From: Synergistaceae bacterium
Lineage (GTDB): Bacteria > Synergistota > Synergistia > Synergistales > Aminobacteriaceae
NCBI GenBank assembly: GCA_017470785.1
Contig: JAFUXM010000094.1
Span: 1 to 32,492 of the forward strand
Direction: 5' to 3'
Length of the DNA stretch: 32,492 bases
The notes beneath the pieces are model-generated. The model did not search any database. It was given only the letters and a program-made list of their open reading frames with translations, and was not told the origin of the DNA. A program made the position numbers and the translations under genes. Positions 13,662-22,656 of this stretch are shown here, one piece after another; within the stretch, counting starts at the first letter, position 1, and the number at the start of each line of letters is the position of its first letter.

Positions 13662-16208
13662 ATGCGAAAGCTAACTGTTTTATTTGCGGTGCTTGCGTGC
13701 TGCTTTGCAGTCTTTGCAGCATTTGCAGCGTATGCAGACGAGGGCGGCGAGGTCGGCAACGGCGTGCGCTGGGATTTTAAAGAAAGTACAGGCGTTCTTA
13801 CTTTTAGTTATACCGGTTCAGGCTCAGGCGAAATGCCGAACTATACGAGCGGCTATAATCCATGGCGGAACGTCAAAGACAAAGTGACTTTATTAGAAAT
13901 CGGCGACGGCATAACCCATATCGGCAATCACGCGTTTGACACTAATCGGCGATCAAAAGGCTGGAAGCGGGCATCTATAGCGGACACGGTCAAGACCATA
14001 GGCGACTATGCGTTTAATTCCTGCTATGACATAGGCGTTTTAAAGATGGGAAAGAACGTCGAGAAAATCGGCGCGTACGCGTTTGTAAATCCGTCGGCAT
14101 TGACTATTTTAACACTGCCGTCAACGCTTAAGGAAATCGGCGAAAATGCTTTCATGCAGGCGTTCTCGCTCGGAGTGCTGACGTTCACAGTTCCCAAGGC
14201 AGAAGACTATCATGATCTTGACATCGGCAAAAATGCGTTTGAGCAGAGAAGAGGCAAGATCAAGATAGCTTATACAAGCGAGAAAGGCATACTAAGAGAC
14301 AGAAATACCGGCGTTGAGATAGCCGAGGGCGTTGAGCTGTCAGAGGGCGAGCTGAGCAGCAGGCAGCTTACATGGGTTAAGCATACGCCGACGAATTACG
14401 TTGTAACTTACGACCCCAACGGCGGCCGCATGACCGGCGGCATTACGACAATGCGCGTACCCGTCAATACTACTGCTAAGCTGCACACACTCGAGAAGCT
14501 CGGACTTTATAATTTAGACTCAAATTTAAAATTCAGGGGCTGGTCAACTGATCCGAACGCTAAAAGAGCGCAGTACAAGGACGGCGCAGAGCTGCTCGTC
14601 ACGGACGACATTACTTTATATGCAGTATGGCGGTCTGAATATACTATAACGTTAGACGCTAACGGCGGAAAATTTGTATCAGGCGATAAAGAATCCGCAG
14701 AATTTGACGTTGACGTTAAGATAGACAGCAGCGTAACGCTGCCGACTGCTGCTGCGTTAGGTCTCAAGAGCGCAGCTGATGATTTGTTATTTGCCGGTTG
14801 GGCGTTAGCCAGCGCTGACACTAAAGCAGCTTATGCCGACGGCGCAGAGCTCAAGCCCAGCGACGACATGACTTTATATGCGGTCTGGAAAAATGCCTGC
14901 ACTTTGATATTTGATGCCAACGGCGGAACGTTCACAGCTAAGAGCGAGGACTTGAGAATGAAAGTTACAGCCGGCACGAATATTATACTTACGCCTTCGC
15001 AGACGCTCGGCCTTAAGCACGCAAATAAAGATTTATATTATAACGGCTGGGCATTAACTCCAAGCGGCGATGTTAAATATTCTGACAACGAGCTTGTGAC
15101 TGTGTCGGATGATATGACTTTATACGCAGTCTGGACTGAGGACGGCGACGGCTCAGAGGGCAGCCCGTACTTGATAGACAGCTTTGACAGGCTAAAAGAA
15201 CTTGCCTCTAAAGTCAACGGCGGCGAACACTATAGTAATAAGCATTTTAAATTAACGGCTGAAATCTGGGACAAAGAGAATAATTTTACGCCCATAGGCA
15301 AAAATTATAATTTGTCGTTTAACGGGATATTTAACGGCGGCGGCCATACTATAAAATATAAAATTGCTGACAGCTCGGAGACGTATCAGGGATTATTCGG
15401 CTGTCTTGACGGCGGCGCGGAGATACGCAATCTTGCAGTTGAAGCCGAGATAAGCAACTGCGATATGTACACCGGCGGCATAGCAGGCGAAACTCGGATA
15501 AGCTGCATTATTACGAACTGCGCAAGCTCTGTAACTATCACGGCTAAAGATAGTTTATATGAAGGATATGTCGGCGGCATAGTGGGGCTTAACACTGGCT
15601 TGATGAATTATTGCTTTGCTGAGGCTAATATAAATTCTAAGGTCGATAAAGTCCGCGTGGGCGGCATAGCAGGCGTTAATCAGACCGGTACGCTGTCACA
15701 CTGCGTGGCTATGGCTCAGGTCAAGCGCAATACTAAGACTAAATATATCGGTGCGGTAACCGGCGATAATAAAACTGACTCAAGCACGCCCGGTACTATA
15801 ACTGACTCTTACTACTGCATTATTCCGACTGACGGATCAGAAGGCACAAGCTATAAAGGCATCGGCGGCAGAAGAGGCAGCACTGACAACGACGGCAATA
15901 AAGGCGTTACAACTCCGTTAACTCTTGCTGAGCTGAGCAATTATGGCAAAAATTTGAGCAGTGAGTACGCAGTCTGCAAGCGCGGCATTATCAAGGCAAC
16001 GTCCTTAGGCGCCGACGACGACGAAAGCGGCAATAATCTTGGCGGTAATTATTATAATGAAGATGATTATAGTGAAGATGATTATAATGAAGATGATGAA
16101 GCTGTAAGCTCGCACGGCTCAAGCTCCGGCTGCGGTGCTTTTAATTTTAATGCGCTTATTCTCGTCGCGCTGTGCTTAGTCTTTATGACGCGCAGATTTA
16201 AATTATAA
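13662..16208 (+). CDS. Exported BspA-type LRR / InlB-repeat / GLUG surface protein with Synergist-CTERM-like tail
   Basis: An 848-residue cell-surface protein. The signal peptide is about residues 1-26 (…AFAAYA). Residues 55-210 are BspA-type leucine-rich repeats (ITHIGNHAFDTN, VKTIGDYAFNSC, VEKIGAYAFVNP, LKEIGENAFMQA). Residues 245-491 hold three InlB B-type (Listeria-Bacteroides) repeats, each opening with a (Y/L/F)D.NGG motif and closing DDMTLYAVW or similar. Residues 520-720 contain GLUG-like units (VGGIAGVNQTGTLSHCVAMA). An acidic NEDDYSEDDYNEDDE linker precedes SGCGAFNFN (Cys824), a hydrophobic helix and MTRRFKL, the second Synergist-CTERM-like tail here. Such proteins usually mediate adhesion; the ligand is unknown. 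It has its own promoter and AAAGGAG site. Confidence 0.9.
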   Translation: MRKLTVLFAVLACCFAVFAAFAAYADEGGEVGNGVRWDFKESTGVLTFSYTGSGSGEMPNYTSGYNPWRNVKDKVTLLEIGDGITHIGNHAFDTNRRSKGWKRASIADTVKTIGDYAFNSCYDIGVLKMGKNVEKIGAYAFVNPSALTILTLPSTLKEIGENAFMQAFSLGVLTFTVPKAEDYHDLDIGKNAFEQRRGKIKIAYTSEKGILRDRNTGVEIAEGVELSEGELSSRQLTWVKHTPTNYVVTYDPNGGRMTGGITTMRVPVNTTAKLHTLEKLGLYNLDSNLKFRGWSTDPNAKRAQYKDGAELLVTDDITLYAVWRSEYTITLDANGGKFVSGDKESAEFDVDVKIDSSVTLPTAAALGLKSAADDLLFAGWALASADTKAAYADGAELKPSDDMTLYAVWKNACTLIFDANGGTFTAKSEDLRMKVTAGTNIILTPSQTLGLKHANKDLYYNGWALTPSGDVKYSDNELVTVSDDMTLYAVWTEDGDGSEGSPYLIDSFDRLKELASKVNGGEHYSNKHFKLTAEIWDKENNFTPIGKNYNLSFNGIFNGGGHTIKYKIADSSETYQGLFGCLDGGAEIRNLAVEAEISNCDMYTGGIAGETRISCIITNCASSVTITAKDSLYEGYVGGIVGLNTGLMNYCFAEANINSKVDKVRVGGIAGVNQTGTLSHCVAMAQVKRNTKTKYIGAVTGDNKTDSSTPGTITDSYYCIIPTDGSEGTSYKGIGGRRGSTDNDGNKGVTTPLTLAELSNYGKNLSSEYAVCKRGIIKATSLGADDDESGNNLGGNYYNEDDYSEDDYNEDDEAVSSHGSSSGCGAFNFNALILVALCLVFMTRRFKL

Positions 16209-16247
16209 TTAATTGCGCAGCAAAGCGTGACTAATTTAAAATTGTTG

Positions 16248-16253
16248 TATAAT
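16248..16253 (+). promoter_or_regulatory. Probable -10 element for gap
   Basis: A perfect TATAAT 58 nt before the gap start. The -35 region (GTGACT, 15-nt spacer) is poor. Confidence 0.4.
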
Positions 16254-16311
16254 AAACCTTGTTTAAATTTTTTGAATATTTATTGCTTTTAGTTTAGGAG
16301 GAATTTGTATT

Positions 16312-17325
16312 ATGGCAGTAAGAGTTGCAATTAACGGATTTGGCCGCATTGGCCGCCTTGCATTCAGACAGATGTTCGAGGCTGACGGCTACGAAGTCGT
16401 AGCGATTAATGATTTGACCAGCCCCAAGATGCTTGCTCATTTATTAAAGTATGACACGACGCATGGCCGTTTTTCCGGTAAAGTCACGTGCGATGACGAG
16501 GCTAGGACTATCACGGTCAACGGCAAGACGATTAAAATTTACGAAGAGAAAGATGCGGCTAATCTGCCGTGGGGCGAGCTTAAAGTTGACGTAGTGCTTG
16601 AGTGCACGGGCTTCTACACTTCGAAAGCTAAGGCCGAGGCGCATATCAAGGCCGGCGCACGCAAAGTCGTTATCTCAGCTCCGGCCGGTAATGACCTGCC
16701 GACTATAGTATTTAACGTCAATCACAAGACGTTAAAGCCCAGCGACACTGTTATATCGGCTGCATCCTGCACGACGAACTGCCTCGCGCCCATGGCCAAG
16801 GCTCTTAATGATTTAACGCCGATTATCTCCGGATTTATGACGACAGTTCACGCCTATACCGGCGACCAGATGATTTTAGACGGCCCGCATCGTAAGGGCG
16901 ATCTTAGACGCTCACGCGCAGGCGCTGAGAACATCGTTCCGGCATCGAGCGGCGCAGCAAAGGCAATCGGCCTTGTCATTCCGGAGCTTGACGGCAAATT
17001 AAACGGCGCAGCCCAGCGTGTCCCCACACCCACCGGCTCAACGACTATTCTTGACGCAGTTGTAAAAGGCAAGGTCACGGTCGCTGACGTCAATGCTCAG
17101 ATGAAGAAAGAAGAGACCGAGTCATTCGAGTACAACGAGGACGAGATAGTCTCCAGCGACATCATCGACAGCACCGCCGGTTCGATCTTTGATGCTACCC
17201 AGACGAAAGTCTTAGCAATGGAAGACGGCAACACTCTGGTGCAGGTAGTCAGCTGGTACGACAACGAGGCTTCTTACACCAGCCAGATGGTTCGCACGAT
17301 TAAGTACTTCAGCGAGTTAAAGTAA
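16312..17325 (+). CDS. gap: Glyceraldehyde-3-phosphate dehydrogenase, type I
   Basis: A 337-residue glycolytic enzyme oxidising glyceraldehyde-3-phosphate to 1,3-bisphosphoglycerate with NAD and phosphate. The N-terminal Rossmann motif is [15 protein letters not shown], with Asp34 (AINDLTSP) favouring NAD. The catalytic [10 protein letters not shown] places the nucleophile at Cys153. [36 protein letters not shown] and [16 protein letters not shown] are all canonical. Full length, with GGAGG 12 nt before the ATG. It stands alone between its own -10 element and a terminator, so it is probably a single-gene unit rather than part of a pgk-tpi operon. Confidence 0.98.
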   Translation: MAVRVAINGFGRIGRLAFRQMFEADGYEVVAINDLTSPKMLAHLLKYDTTHGRFSGKVTCDDEARTITVNGKTIKIYEEKDAANLPWGELKVDVVLECTGFYTSKAKAEAHIKAGARKVVISAPAGNDLPTIVFNVNHKTLKPSDTVISAASCTTNCLAPMAKALNDLTPIISGFMTTVHAYTGDQMILDGPHRKGDLRRSRAGAENIVPASSGAAKAIGLVIPELDGKLNGAAQRVPTPTGSTTILDAVVKGKVTVADVNAQMKKEETESFEYNEDEIVSSDIIDSTAGSIFDATQTKVLAMEDGNTLVQVVSWYDNEASYTSQMVRTIKYFSELK

Positions 17326-17356
17326 TTAATTTATATTAATTTAAAAATTAAAAATT

Positions 17357-17401
17357 ACGGCGCGGGACTGCTTAAACTTAATTTAGCGTCGCCGCGCCGT
17401 A
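17357..17401 (+). terminator. Intrinsic terminator after gap
   Basis: ACGGCGCGG (17357-17365) pairs with CCGCGCCGT (17392-17400), around an A/T-rich loop and followed by ATTTATATT. The T-tract is modest. Confidence 0.75.
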
Positions 17402-17429
17402 TTTATATTAGAAAGCAGGTGTGTTAGTT

Positions 17430-18584
17430 ATGAAGAAATTCATGCTGTGTGTGTTAGCGTTATGCTTGCTTGCAAGCGCAGCGCTTGCTGCCGAGCCGAT
17501 TAAAATCGGTGAGATAGCGACAGTGACGGGCGACTTTGCGGCCTATGGCGTAGCGGAAGTCGAGAGCGTTAAGATTGCAGTCGCAGAGATTAACGCCAAA
17601 GGCGGCGTTAAAGTCGGCGATGAGATGAGGCCGCTTGAGGTCGTAATGTACGACTGCCGCACGCGCAACGAGGACATGGTGAACTCGGCAAGGCGTTTAG
17701 TTGAGCAGGACAAGGTCTCGGCTGTAATCGGACCGTCGGGAAGCGGCCTTTGCATAGCAGCAGCCCCGATATTTAATAGAGGTCATGTGCCGCACTTAGG
17801 CACGCTGCCCACTAACCCCAACGTCACAGTTGATGAGAGCGGCAAGGTCAGACCGTATAACTTTAGAATTTGCTTCTTAGATCCGTATCAGGGCGCAATT
17901 ATGGCGCAGTTCGCAGCTAAGAATTTAGGCGCTAAGAGCGCGGCGCTGTTATACGACGTGTCGAGCGACTATTCGCAGGGACAGCGTGAATTCTTTATCA
18001 AGAGCTTTGAGGCAGCAGGCGGCAAAATCGCAGCTGATGAGGGCTTTAGAGGCGAGGACGTTGACTTCAGGTCGCAGCTTACTAACATGAAGGAATCCGG
18101 CGCTGACGTGCTGATATTCCCGTTCATGGGCAAGTCGCTGCCTCTGGCAGTTAAACAAGCTCGTGAGCTTGGCATTAACACGCCGATAGTAGGCGGCGAC
18201 GGCTACGGCGACTTCATGTGGGAAATTGCCGGCGACGCACTCGGCGACACCTACTGGGTCAGCCATGTTGACCGCTATGATCCGACTTTAGCAGGCTTCT
18301 TTGACAGCTATTTGAAGAGCGCCGGCACTGAGTGTCAGGAATTTATGAATGCTGTTATGGCTTATGACTGCGTTTACTGGCTGAAGGATGCAATTGAGCG
18401 CGCAGGCAGCGCCGAGCCTGAGAAGATACGCGATGCGTTAGAAAGCACTAAAGACTTAAAGCTTCTGCACTGCACGCTGACGATGGGCCCGACGCATGAC
18501 CCCGAGGGCAAGGACGGCGTCATGCTCAGATGCGATCCCAAAGAGCGCAAGTCCTTATTCTTTGCTAAGATTCGTCCGGAATAA
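17430..18584 (+). CDS. ABC transporter substrate-binding protein, branched-chain amino acid type
   Basis: A periplasmic binding protein of about 384 residues of the LivJ/LivK class (type-1 fold). The signal peptide ends near ASAALA-AEP. The mature start PIKIGEIATVTGDFAAYGVA, IAVAEINAKGGVKVGD, VSAVIGPSGSGLCIAAAPIF and DVSSDYSQGQREFFIKSFEA are typical of leucine/amide/urea binders. I chose the ATG at 17430, with AGGTG upstream, over the in-frame GTG at 17421. No permease or ATPase genes follow; a strong terminator lies 40 bp downstream, so it is an orphan component. The ligand is not predictable. Confidence 0.93.
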   Translation: MKKFMLCVLALCLLASAALAAEPIKIGEIATVTGDFAAYGVAEVESVKIAVAEINAKGGVKVGDEMRPLEVVMYDCRTRNEDMVNSARRLVEQDKVSAVIGPSGSGLCIAAAPIFNRGHVPHLGTLPTNPNVTVDESGKVRPYNFRICFLDPYQGAIMAQFAAKNLGAKSAALLYDVSSDYSQGQREFFIKSFEAAGGKIAADEGFRGEDVDFRSQLTNMKESGADVLIFPFMGKSLPLAVKQARELGINTPIVGGDGYGDFMWEIAGDALGDTYWVSHVDRYDPTLAGFFDSYLKSAGTECQEFMNAVMAYDCVYWLKDAIERAGSAEPEKIRDALESTKDLKLLHCTLTMGPTHDPEGKDGVMLRCDPKERKSLFFAKIRPE

Positions 18585-18624
18585 AAAATAAAATTTAAAA
18601 AATTTTAATTTTAAAGTAATAACA

Positions 18625-18657
18625 AACCGCCTCTTAATTAAATTTTAAGAGGCGGTT
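18625..18657. terminator. Strong intrinsic terminator after the binding protein
   Basis: A perfect 13-bp stem: AACCGCCTCTTAA (18625-18637) with TTAAGAGGCGGTT (18645-18657), 7-nt loop, then ATTATTTT. Confidence 0.9.
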
Positions 18658-18678
18658 ATTATTTTATGCTGAATTAAT

Positions 18679-18697
18679 TATAGTTAAAGCACTTGAA
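18679..18697 (+). repeat. Solitary IS630/MITE-type terminal repeat
   Basis: TATAGTTAAAGCACTTGAA matches the left end of the element at 28255 (TATAGTCAAAGCACTTGAA) at 18 of 19 positions. No clear partner end was found within the surrounding 150 bp, so it is probably a relic of an old insertion. Confidence 0.65.
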
Positions 18698-18757
18698 TTG
18701 CCGCGAATATTAAATTCACTTATCTGCTTTTATTTGTTAGCTTTTAGACGCCTTGGT

Positions 18758-18782
18758 TATATTAATTAAATTAATTAATATA
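18758..18782. other. 25-bp perfect A/T palindrome
   Basis: TATATTAATTAA, a central A, then TTAATTAATATA. It could be a protein-binding site, a weak hairpin or simple-sequence drift; nothing else supports a role. Confidence 0.5.
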
Positions 18783-18804
18783 GCTAAGTATTCAACACTG
18801 CCGC

Positions 18805-18821
18805 CCCGCCGGCTCGGCGGG
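18805..18821 (-). terminator. GC-rich hairpin abutting the stop of the GAF-like gene
   Basis: CCCGCCG, loop GCT, CGGCGGG, immediately beyond the minus-strand stop at 18822. No T-run follows on that strand, so termination or mRNA protection is only possible. Confidence 0.4.
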
Positions 18822-20201
18822 CTAAAATCTCTTGAACTCGTAGCCTGCGAACTGGGCGATTAAATGCAGCGATGCGATTTGAGCTTTATCAAGCTGCGAT
18901 ATGTCGCCTGCATTATTAGAAGCCAGAGCAATCATGCCGACTAATAAATTATCGTCGCTTATCGGGAATAAATAACGCATCTTGCCCATCTCTTCCCACG
19001 GGCAGCCGGCCAGTCCCCATGACTTGAAAATTTTATCAGGCTTATCGGCCTTTAAGTCATAAAATATCTCGCTGATATTATTTGCTTCGACCGGATTATT
19101 AGCGGGCAATAACGCAGGATTTAAATCTGTCTTGATCTGACCTACGCGCTTTTCAGCTATGACATAGCCCCTGCGCTTCTCATCCCAGACCGCTAAAATG
19201 CAGTCGGACATGCGGCACTGCTCAGTGAATATATCGCCCAGCATCGATAAAAATCTTGATTTGTCTTTTGCGGACTTTAAAATTTTCAGCACGTTAGAGA
19301 GCGATAAGACCGTGAACTCGCCGCTTGATATATAAGAAGCAGATTGATTGGTCTGTGAACGCAAATTATTAATCGCTATAGCGCGTACAGCTAAGTTGCC
19401 TAAAAGCTCTAAGAAATTCATCATTTGTTCGTCGGGCAGATAGTTCCAGTGCATCACGCAGAATAATCTGCAGCTGCCCTCGGTTACCGGCAGGACGACT
19501 TCAAACGGCGTCTTAGTCCCGTTAGTTACAACTGGGACGGGCGGCAATATATGCTCGGCGTAAATGCCTTTACGCTCAGGAATTTTTGCTCCGCCGCTGC
19601 CTTCTGTAAACACTGTGAGATAATTGCCTTCGTCTTTTAAGACAACTATGTTCTCAGGGAACAAGCTCTCGCGCAGCACGTCGCTTAAGAACGCCGCGAA
19701 ATACTGCAAAGGCATCGGCTCAAAGACTGATGCAAGCGTGCTTTTAGTCGCCAGCAGCATATACGATAATCTCGATAATTTCTTTTCAGTGTCGTCGATA
19801 TTCTGGAACGTCTGCCATAGATTAATCAAGCCGGCGTAAGGCTGCAGCTCGTTAATAAAATTTTCAGGCTCTGCAGGCTCTTTGCCTAATAAAATATAAA
19901 TCTCACGGTGAGCGCCTTTAACTCTAATAATAAAAGGCCATTTGTCACTGCCCTTAGCGCTTGACACTTCAAATGCGCCTAAGATCGGCCTATTAGAGAA
20001 TAAAGATTTAAGATTAAGCTCGTTGAAGACCAAGGACTCCGGCGCCATGCCCGCCGCATCCATGACCATGAAACTGCCGTCGTTCTTCTTGCTCTCCTCA
20101 AGTATCAGAGCCGGAAGTTTCTTGCCGCCCAAAAAATCCGTCAGCAGCGTTAAAGCTCCGCCCGATACTATAAAATTTATGCGATTGTAAAGTTCCTCCA
20201 T
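18822..20201 (-). CDS. Probable GAF-like sensory protein of unknown function
   Basis: A 459-residue soluble protein, not confidently recognised. Two stretches look like degenerate GAF domains: residues about 150-280 (LLATKSTLASVFEPMPLQYF … FEVVLPVTEGSCRLFCVMHW … LELLGNLAVRAIAINNLRSQ) and about 310-459 (LKILKSAKDKSRFLSMLGDI … MSDCILAVWDEKRRGYVIAE … YLFPISDDNLLVGMIALASN … KAQIASLHLIAQFAGYEF). The hydrophobic strand, long helix and final helix pattern fits ligand-sensing GAF modules. No kinase, cyclase or DNA-binding domain is attached. The N-terminal 140 residues are unassigned. It is transcribed divergently from ilvB with 97 bp between the starts. Confidence 0.6.
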   Translation of the reverse strand: MEELYNRINFIVSGGALTLLTDFLGGKKLPALILEESKKNDGSFMVMDAAGMAPESLVFNELNLKSLFSNRPILGAFEVSSAKGSDKWPFIIRVKGAHREIYILLGKEPAEPENFINELQPYAGLINLWQTFQNIDDTEKKLSRLSYMLLATKSTLASVFEPMPLQYFAAFLSDVLRESLFPENIVVLKDEGNYLTVFTEGSGGAKIPERKGIYAEHILPPVPVVTNGTKTPFEVVLPVTEGSCRLFCVMHWNYLPDEQMMNFLELLGNLAVRAIAINNLRSQTNQSASYISSGEFTVLSLSNVLKILKSAKDKSRFLSMLGDIFTEQCRMSDCILAVWDEKRRGYVIAEKRVGQIKTDLNPALLPANNPVEANNISEIFYDLKADKPDKIFKSWGLAGCPWEEMGKMRYLFPISDDNLLVGMIALASNNAGDISQLDKAQIASLHLIAQFAGYEFKRF

Positions 20202-20298
20202 GTTAGAGACCGCACCCCCAACCGAAATATTTATTAAAATTAATTTAATTTAATATTATAATTTATAATTAAAATTTTTTAAGGGGGAATTTGCGGAC

Positions 20299-22002
20299 AT
20301 GAAATTAAAGGGAGCTTATATATTGCTTGAATGCTTAAGAGAGCAGGGAGTTGATACGATATTCGGCTATCCCGGCGGCGCAATCTTAAATGTTTATGAC
20401 GCGCTTTATGATTATAAAGATAAATTCACGCATATTTTAACAGCGCATGAGCAAGGCGCGGCGCACGCTGCTGACGGCTACGCGAGATCGACCGGCAAGA
20501 CCGGAGTATGCTTCGCTACGTCAGGCCCGGGCGCAACTAACTTAACAACCGGAATAGCTACGGCTTATATGGACTCGTCGCCTGTAGTATTTATAACCTG
20601 CAACGTGAACGGCAATTTAATCGGCAAAGATTCGTTTCAAGAGATAGACATAACTGGCATTTCGCTGCCGATTACTAAGTGCAATTATTTAGTTAGAGAC
20701 GTAAATAAATTAGCCGGAATAATTCGCGAAGGCTTCGCTATTGCGCGGTCAGGACGGCCGGGGCCTGTTTTAATTGACATTCAGAAAGACGTCACGGCAG
20801 CCGAGTGCGATTATGAATTTTTGCCGTTAGAGAAGCACTTTGAACAGGGCAGGCTAACGCGCCTTGCAGATCATCCCAGCGTTAAATCTACAGAGCCTAA
20901 TATTAATGACATAAAAATTTTAGCTGACATGATTAACGAGGCTAAGCGGCCTTTATTAATCTGCGGCGGCGGAGTTGTGAGAGCTAAAGCCTCGAGCGAA
21001 TTTCGTGAACTCGCAGCGAAGATCGATGCGCCGGTTGCAATTACTGTAATGGGCGGCGGCGCATTCCCCGGCGGCAATGATTTAAAGACCGGCATGATAG
21101 GAATGCACGGCTCGCAGGCTTCTAATATGGCCTGCGACGCTTGCGACTTATTGCTTGTAGTTGGCTCAAGATTGTCTGACAGAGTAGCGTTAGACCCCGC
21201 AAGCTTTGCATCGCAGGCTAAAATCGCTCAGATAGATATTGATGCAGCCGAGATAGATAAAAATGTAAAAACATCGCATTACATAATCGGTGACGCTAAA
21301 AAAATTTTGGCAAGCTTATTAAACTTAGTTAATAAAGCAAGCCATGACGACTGGAAGAAGTATGTGTTCTCGTTCAAGACCGAGACAGAGTATGATGACG
21401 CAGAAGGCGGCGCGTTGACGCCTAAGCAAATATTATCGGCAGTTGAGAAAATTTTGCCTAAAGATATTATAGTCTCGACCGACGTCGGCCAGCATCAGAT
21501 GTGGGCGATACAGCATTTAAAATTTTCGTATCCCGGCCAGTTAATCACGTCAGGCGGCTTCGGCACAATGGGCTTTGGCCTCGGCGCAGCAATCGGCGCA
21601 CAAGTCGGCAACCCTGACAAGAAAGTTTTGCATGTCGCAGGCGACGGCAGCTTCAGAATGAACTGCAACGAGCTTGCAACTGAAGAATTTTATAAATTGC
21701 CGATTATCACTTTAATATTTAATAACTCGACTTTAGGCATGGTTCGCCAGTGGCAGAATTTAATTTACAATAAGCACTTCTCGTACACGACTTTAGACCG
21801 CGGTCCTGACTTCGTGAAGCTTGCTCAGGCTTACGGCCTTAACGGCTACAGAGCAGCTAATATAAGCGAGCTTGAAAGCGCGTTAAAAGACGCGTTGGCG
21901 TCTAATAAGGGCAGCGTGATAGACTGCATTATAGACATAGACGAGATGGTAAGGCCGATGGTCAGCGGCGGCGCTCATATCTCCGACTTCTTGCTTGCTT
22001 AA
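20299..22002 (+). CDS. ilvB: Acetolactate synthase large (catalytic) subunit
   Basis: A 567-residue thiamine-diphosphate enzyme that condenses two pyruvates to acetolactate, or pyruvate with 2-oxobutyrate, the first common step of branched-chain amino acid synthesis. IFGYPGGAILNVYDALYD, catalytic Glu51 in HEQGAAHAADGYAR, TSGPGATNLTTGIATAYMDS and DSFQEIDITGISLPITK are present. The TPP/Mg motif GDGSFRMNCNELATEEFY lies around 448-466, with FNNSTLGMVRQWQ after it. Length and the partner gene mark it as the biosynthetic, regulated form rather than catabolic AlsS. GGGGG lies 13 nt before the ATG. ilvN follows after 33 bp. Confidence 0.97.
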   Translation: MKLKGAYILLECLREQGVDTIFGYPGGAILNVYDALYDYKDKFTHILTAHEQGAAHAADGYARSTGKTGVCFATSGPGATNLTTGIATAYMDSSPVVFITCNVNGNLIGKDSFQEIDITGISLPITKCNYLVRDVNKLAGIIREGFAIARSGRPGPVLIDIQKDVTAAECDYEFLPLEKHFEQGRLTRLADHPSVKSTEPNINDIKILADMINEAKRPLLICGGGVVRAKASSEFRELAAKIDAPVAITVMGGGAFPGGNDLKTGMIGMHGSQASNMACDACDLLLVVGSRLSDRVALDPASFASQAKIAQIDIDAAEIDKNVKTSHYIIGDAKKILASLLNLVNKASHDDWKKYVFSFKTETEYDDAEGGALTPKQILSAVEKILPKDIIVSTDVGQHQMWAIQHLKFSYPGQLITSGGFGTMGFGLGAAIGAQVGNPDKKVLHVAGDGSFRMNCNELATEEFYKLPIITLIFNNSTLGMVRQWQNLIYNKHFSYTTLDRGPDFVKLAQAYGLNGYRAANISELESALKDALASNKGSVIDCIIDIDEMVRPMVSGGAHISDFLLA

Positions 22003-22035
22003 TATTATTAATTTAAAGGACGTGAATAAATAAAA

Positions 22036-22545
22036 ATGGCAGAATTAAATTTAAAAAGATACACGATAGCGGCCTTGATGGACAACGAGGCCGGCGTTTT
22101 GTCGCAGATAGCGCATTTATTTTCGCGCAAGGGCTATAACATCGAGACGATAGCTGCCGGCTGGACTGAAGACCCGCAGGTCACGCGCTTAACTATCGAG
22201 ATAATCTCGGATGACGCCCGCGTGAAATTATTATGCAACCAGCTAAGAAAGCTCGTCCCTATTCGGTCAGTAAAACTTTTAAATGATAACGCCGTGCGGC
22301 GCGAGTTGGTCTTAATAAAAGTTAAAGCTGAAAATCGCGATATTCGCGGCGAAATTATCCAGATAGGCAATATATTCAGAGCGTCTATAATCGACATAAC
22401 GCCAGAGACTATAACGCTGTCGCTCATCGGCGACGAGACCAAGACCGCCGCATTTGAGGATTTATTAAAAGAATTTAAAATAATAGAACTCGCCCGAACC
22501 GGCATCGTAGCAATAGAGCGCGGCACCGACACGATTTTAAATTAA
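22036..22545 (+). CDS. ilvN: Acetolactate synthase small (regulatory) subunit
   Basis: A 169-residue regulatory partner of IlvB that confers valine feedback inhibition and stimulates the large subunit. The N-terminal ACT domain is about 8-80 (AALMDNEAGVLSQIAHLFSR, KGYNIETIAAG, VTRLTIEI). The C-terminal half has RELVLIKVKAENRDIRGEII, IFRASIIDITPETITLSLIG and a final IVAIERG. Length matches IlvH/IlvN. It is placed 33 bp behind ilvB; AAAGGA lies about 17 nt upstream, rather far, so the initiation signal is ordinary to weak. Confidence 0.96.
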   Translation: MAELNLKRYTIAALMDNEAGVLSQIAHLFSRKGYNIETIAAGWTEDPQVTRLTIEIISDDARVKLLCNQLRKLVPIRSVKLLNDNAVRRELVLIKVKAENRDIRGEIIQIGNIFRASIIDITPETITLSLIGDETKTAAFEDLLKEFKIIELARTGIVAIERGTDTILN

Positions 22546-22621
22546 TTTTTAAATTTTAAAAAGTTTAATTAATAAATAATTTAAAAATTTTAAAAAATTA
22601 AAATTAGCTTTAAAAATATGC

Positions 22622-22650
22622 TTGACAAATTTTTGAGAGATGAATATAAT
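22622..22650 (+). promoter_or_regulatory. Perfect-consensus sigma-70 promoter of the small-RNA gene
   Basis: TTGACA (22622-22627), exactly 17 nt, TATAAT (22645-22650). Both hexamers are full consensus. The expected start site is about 22657. No open reading frame with a ribosome site follows. Confidence 0.9.
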
Positions 22651-22656
22651 GTTTGA

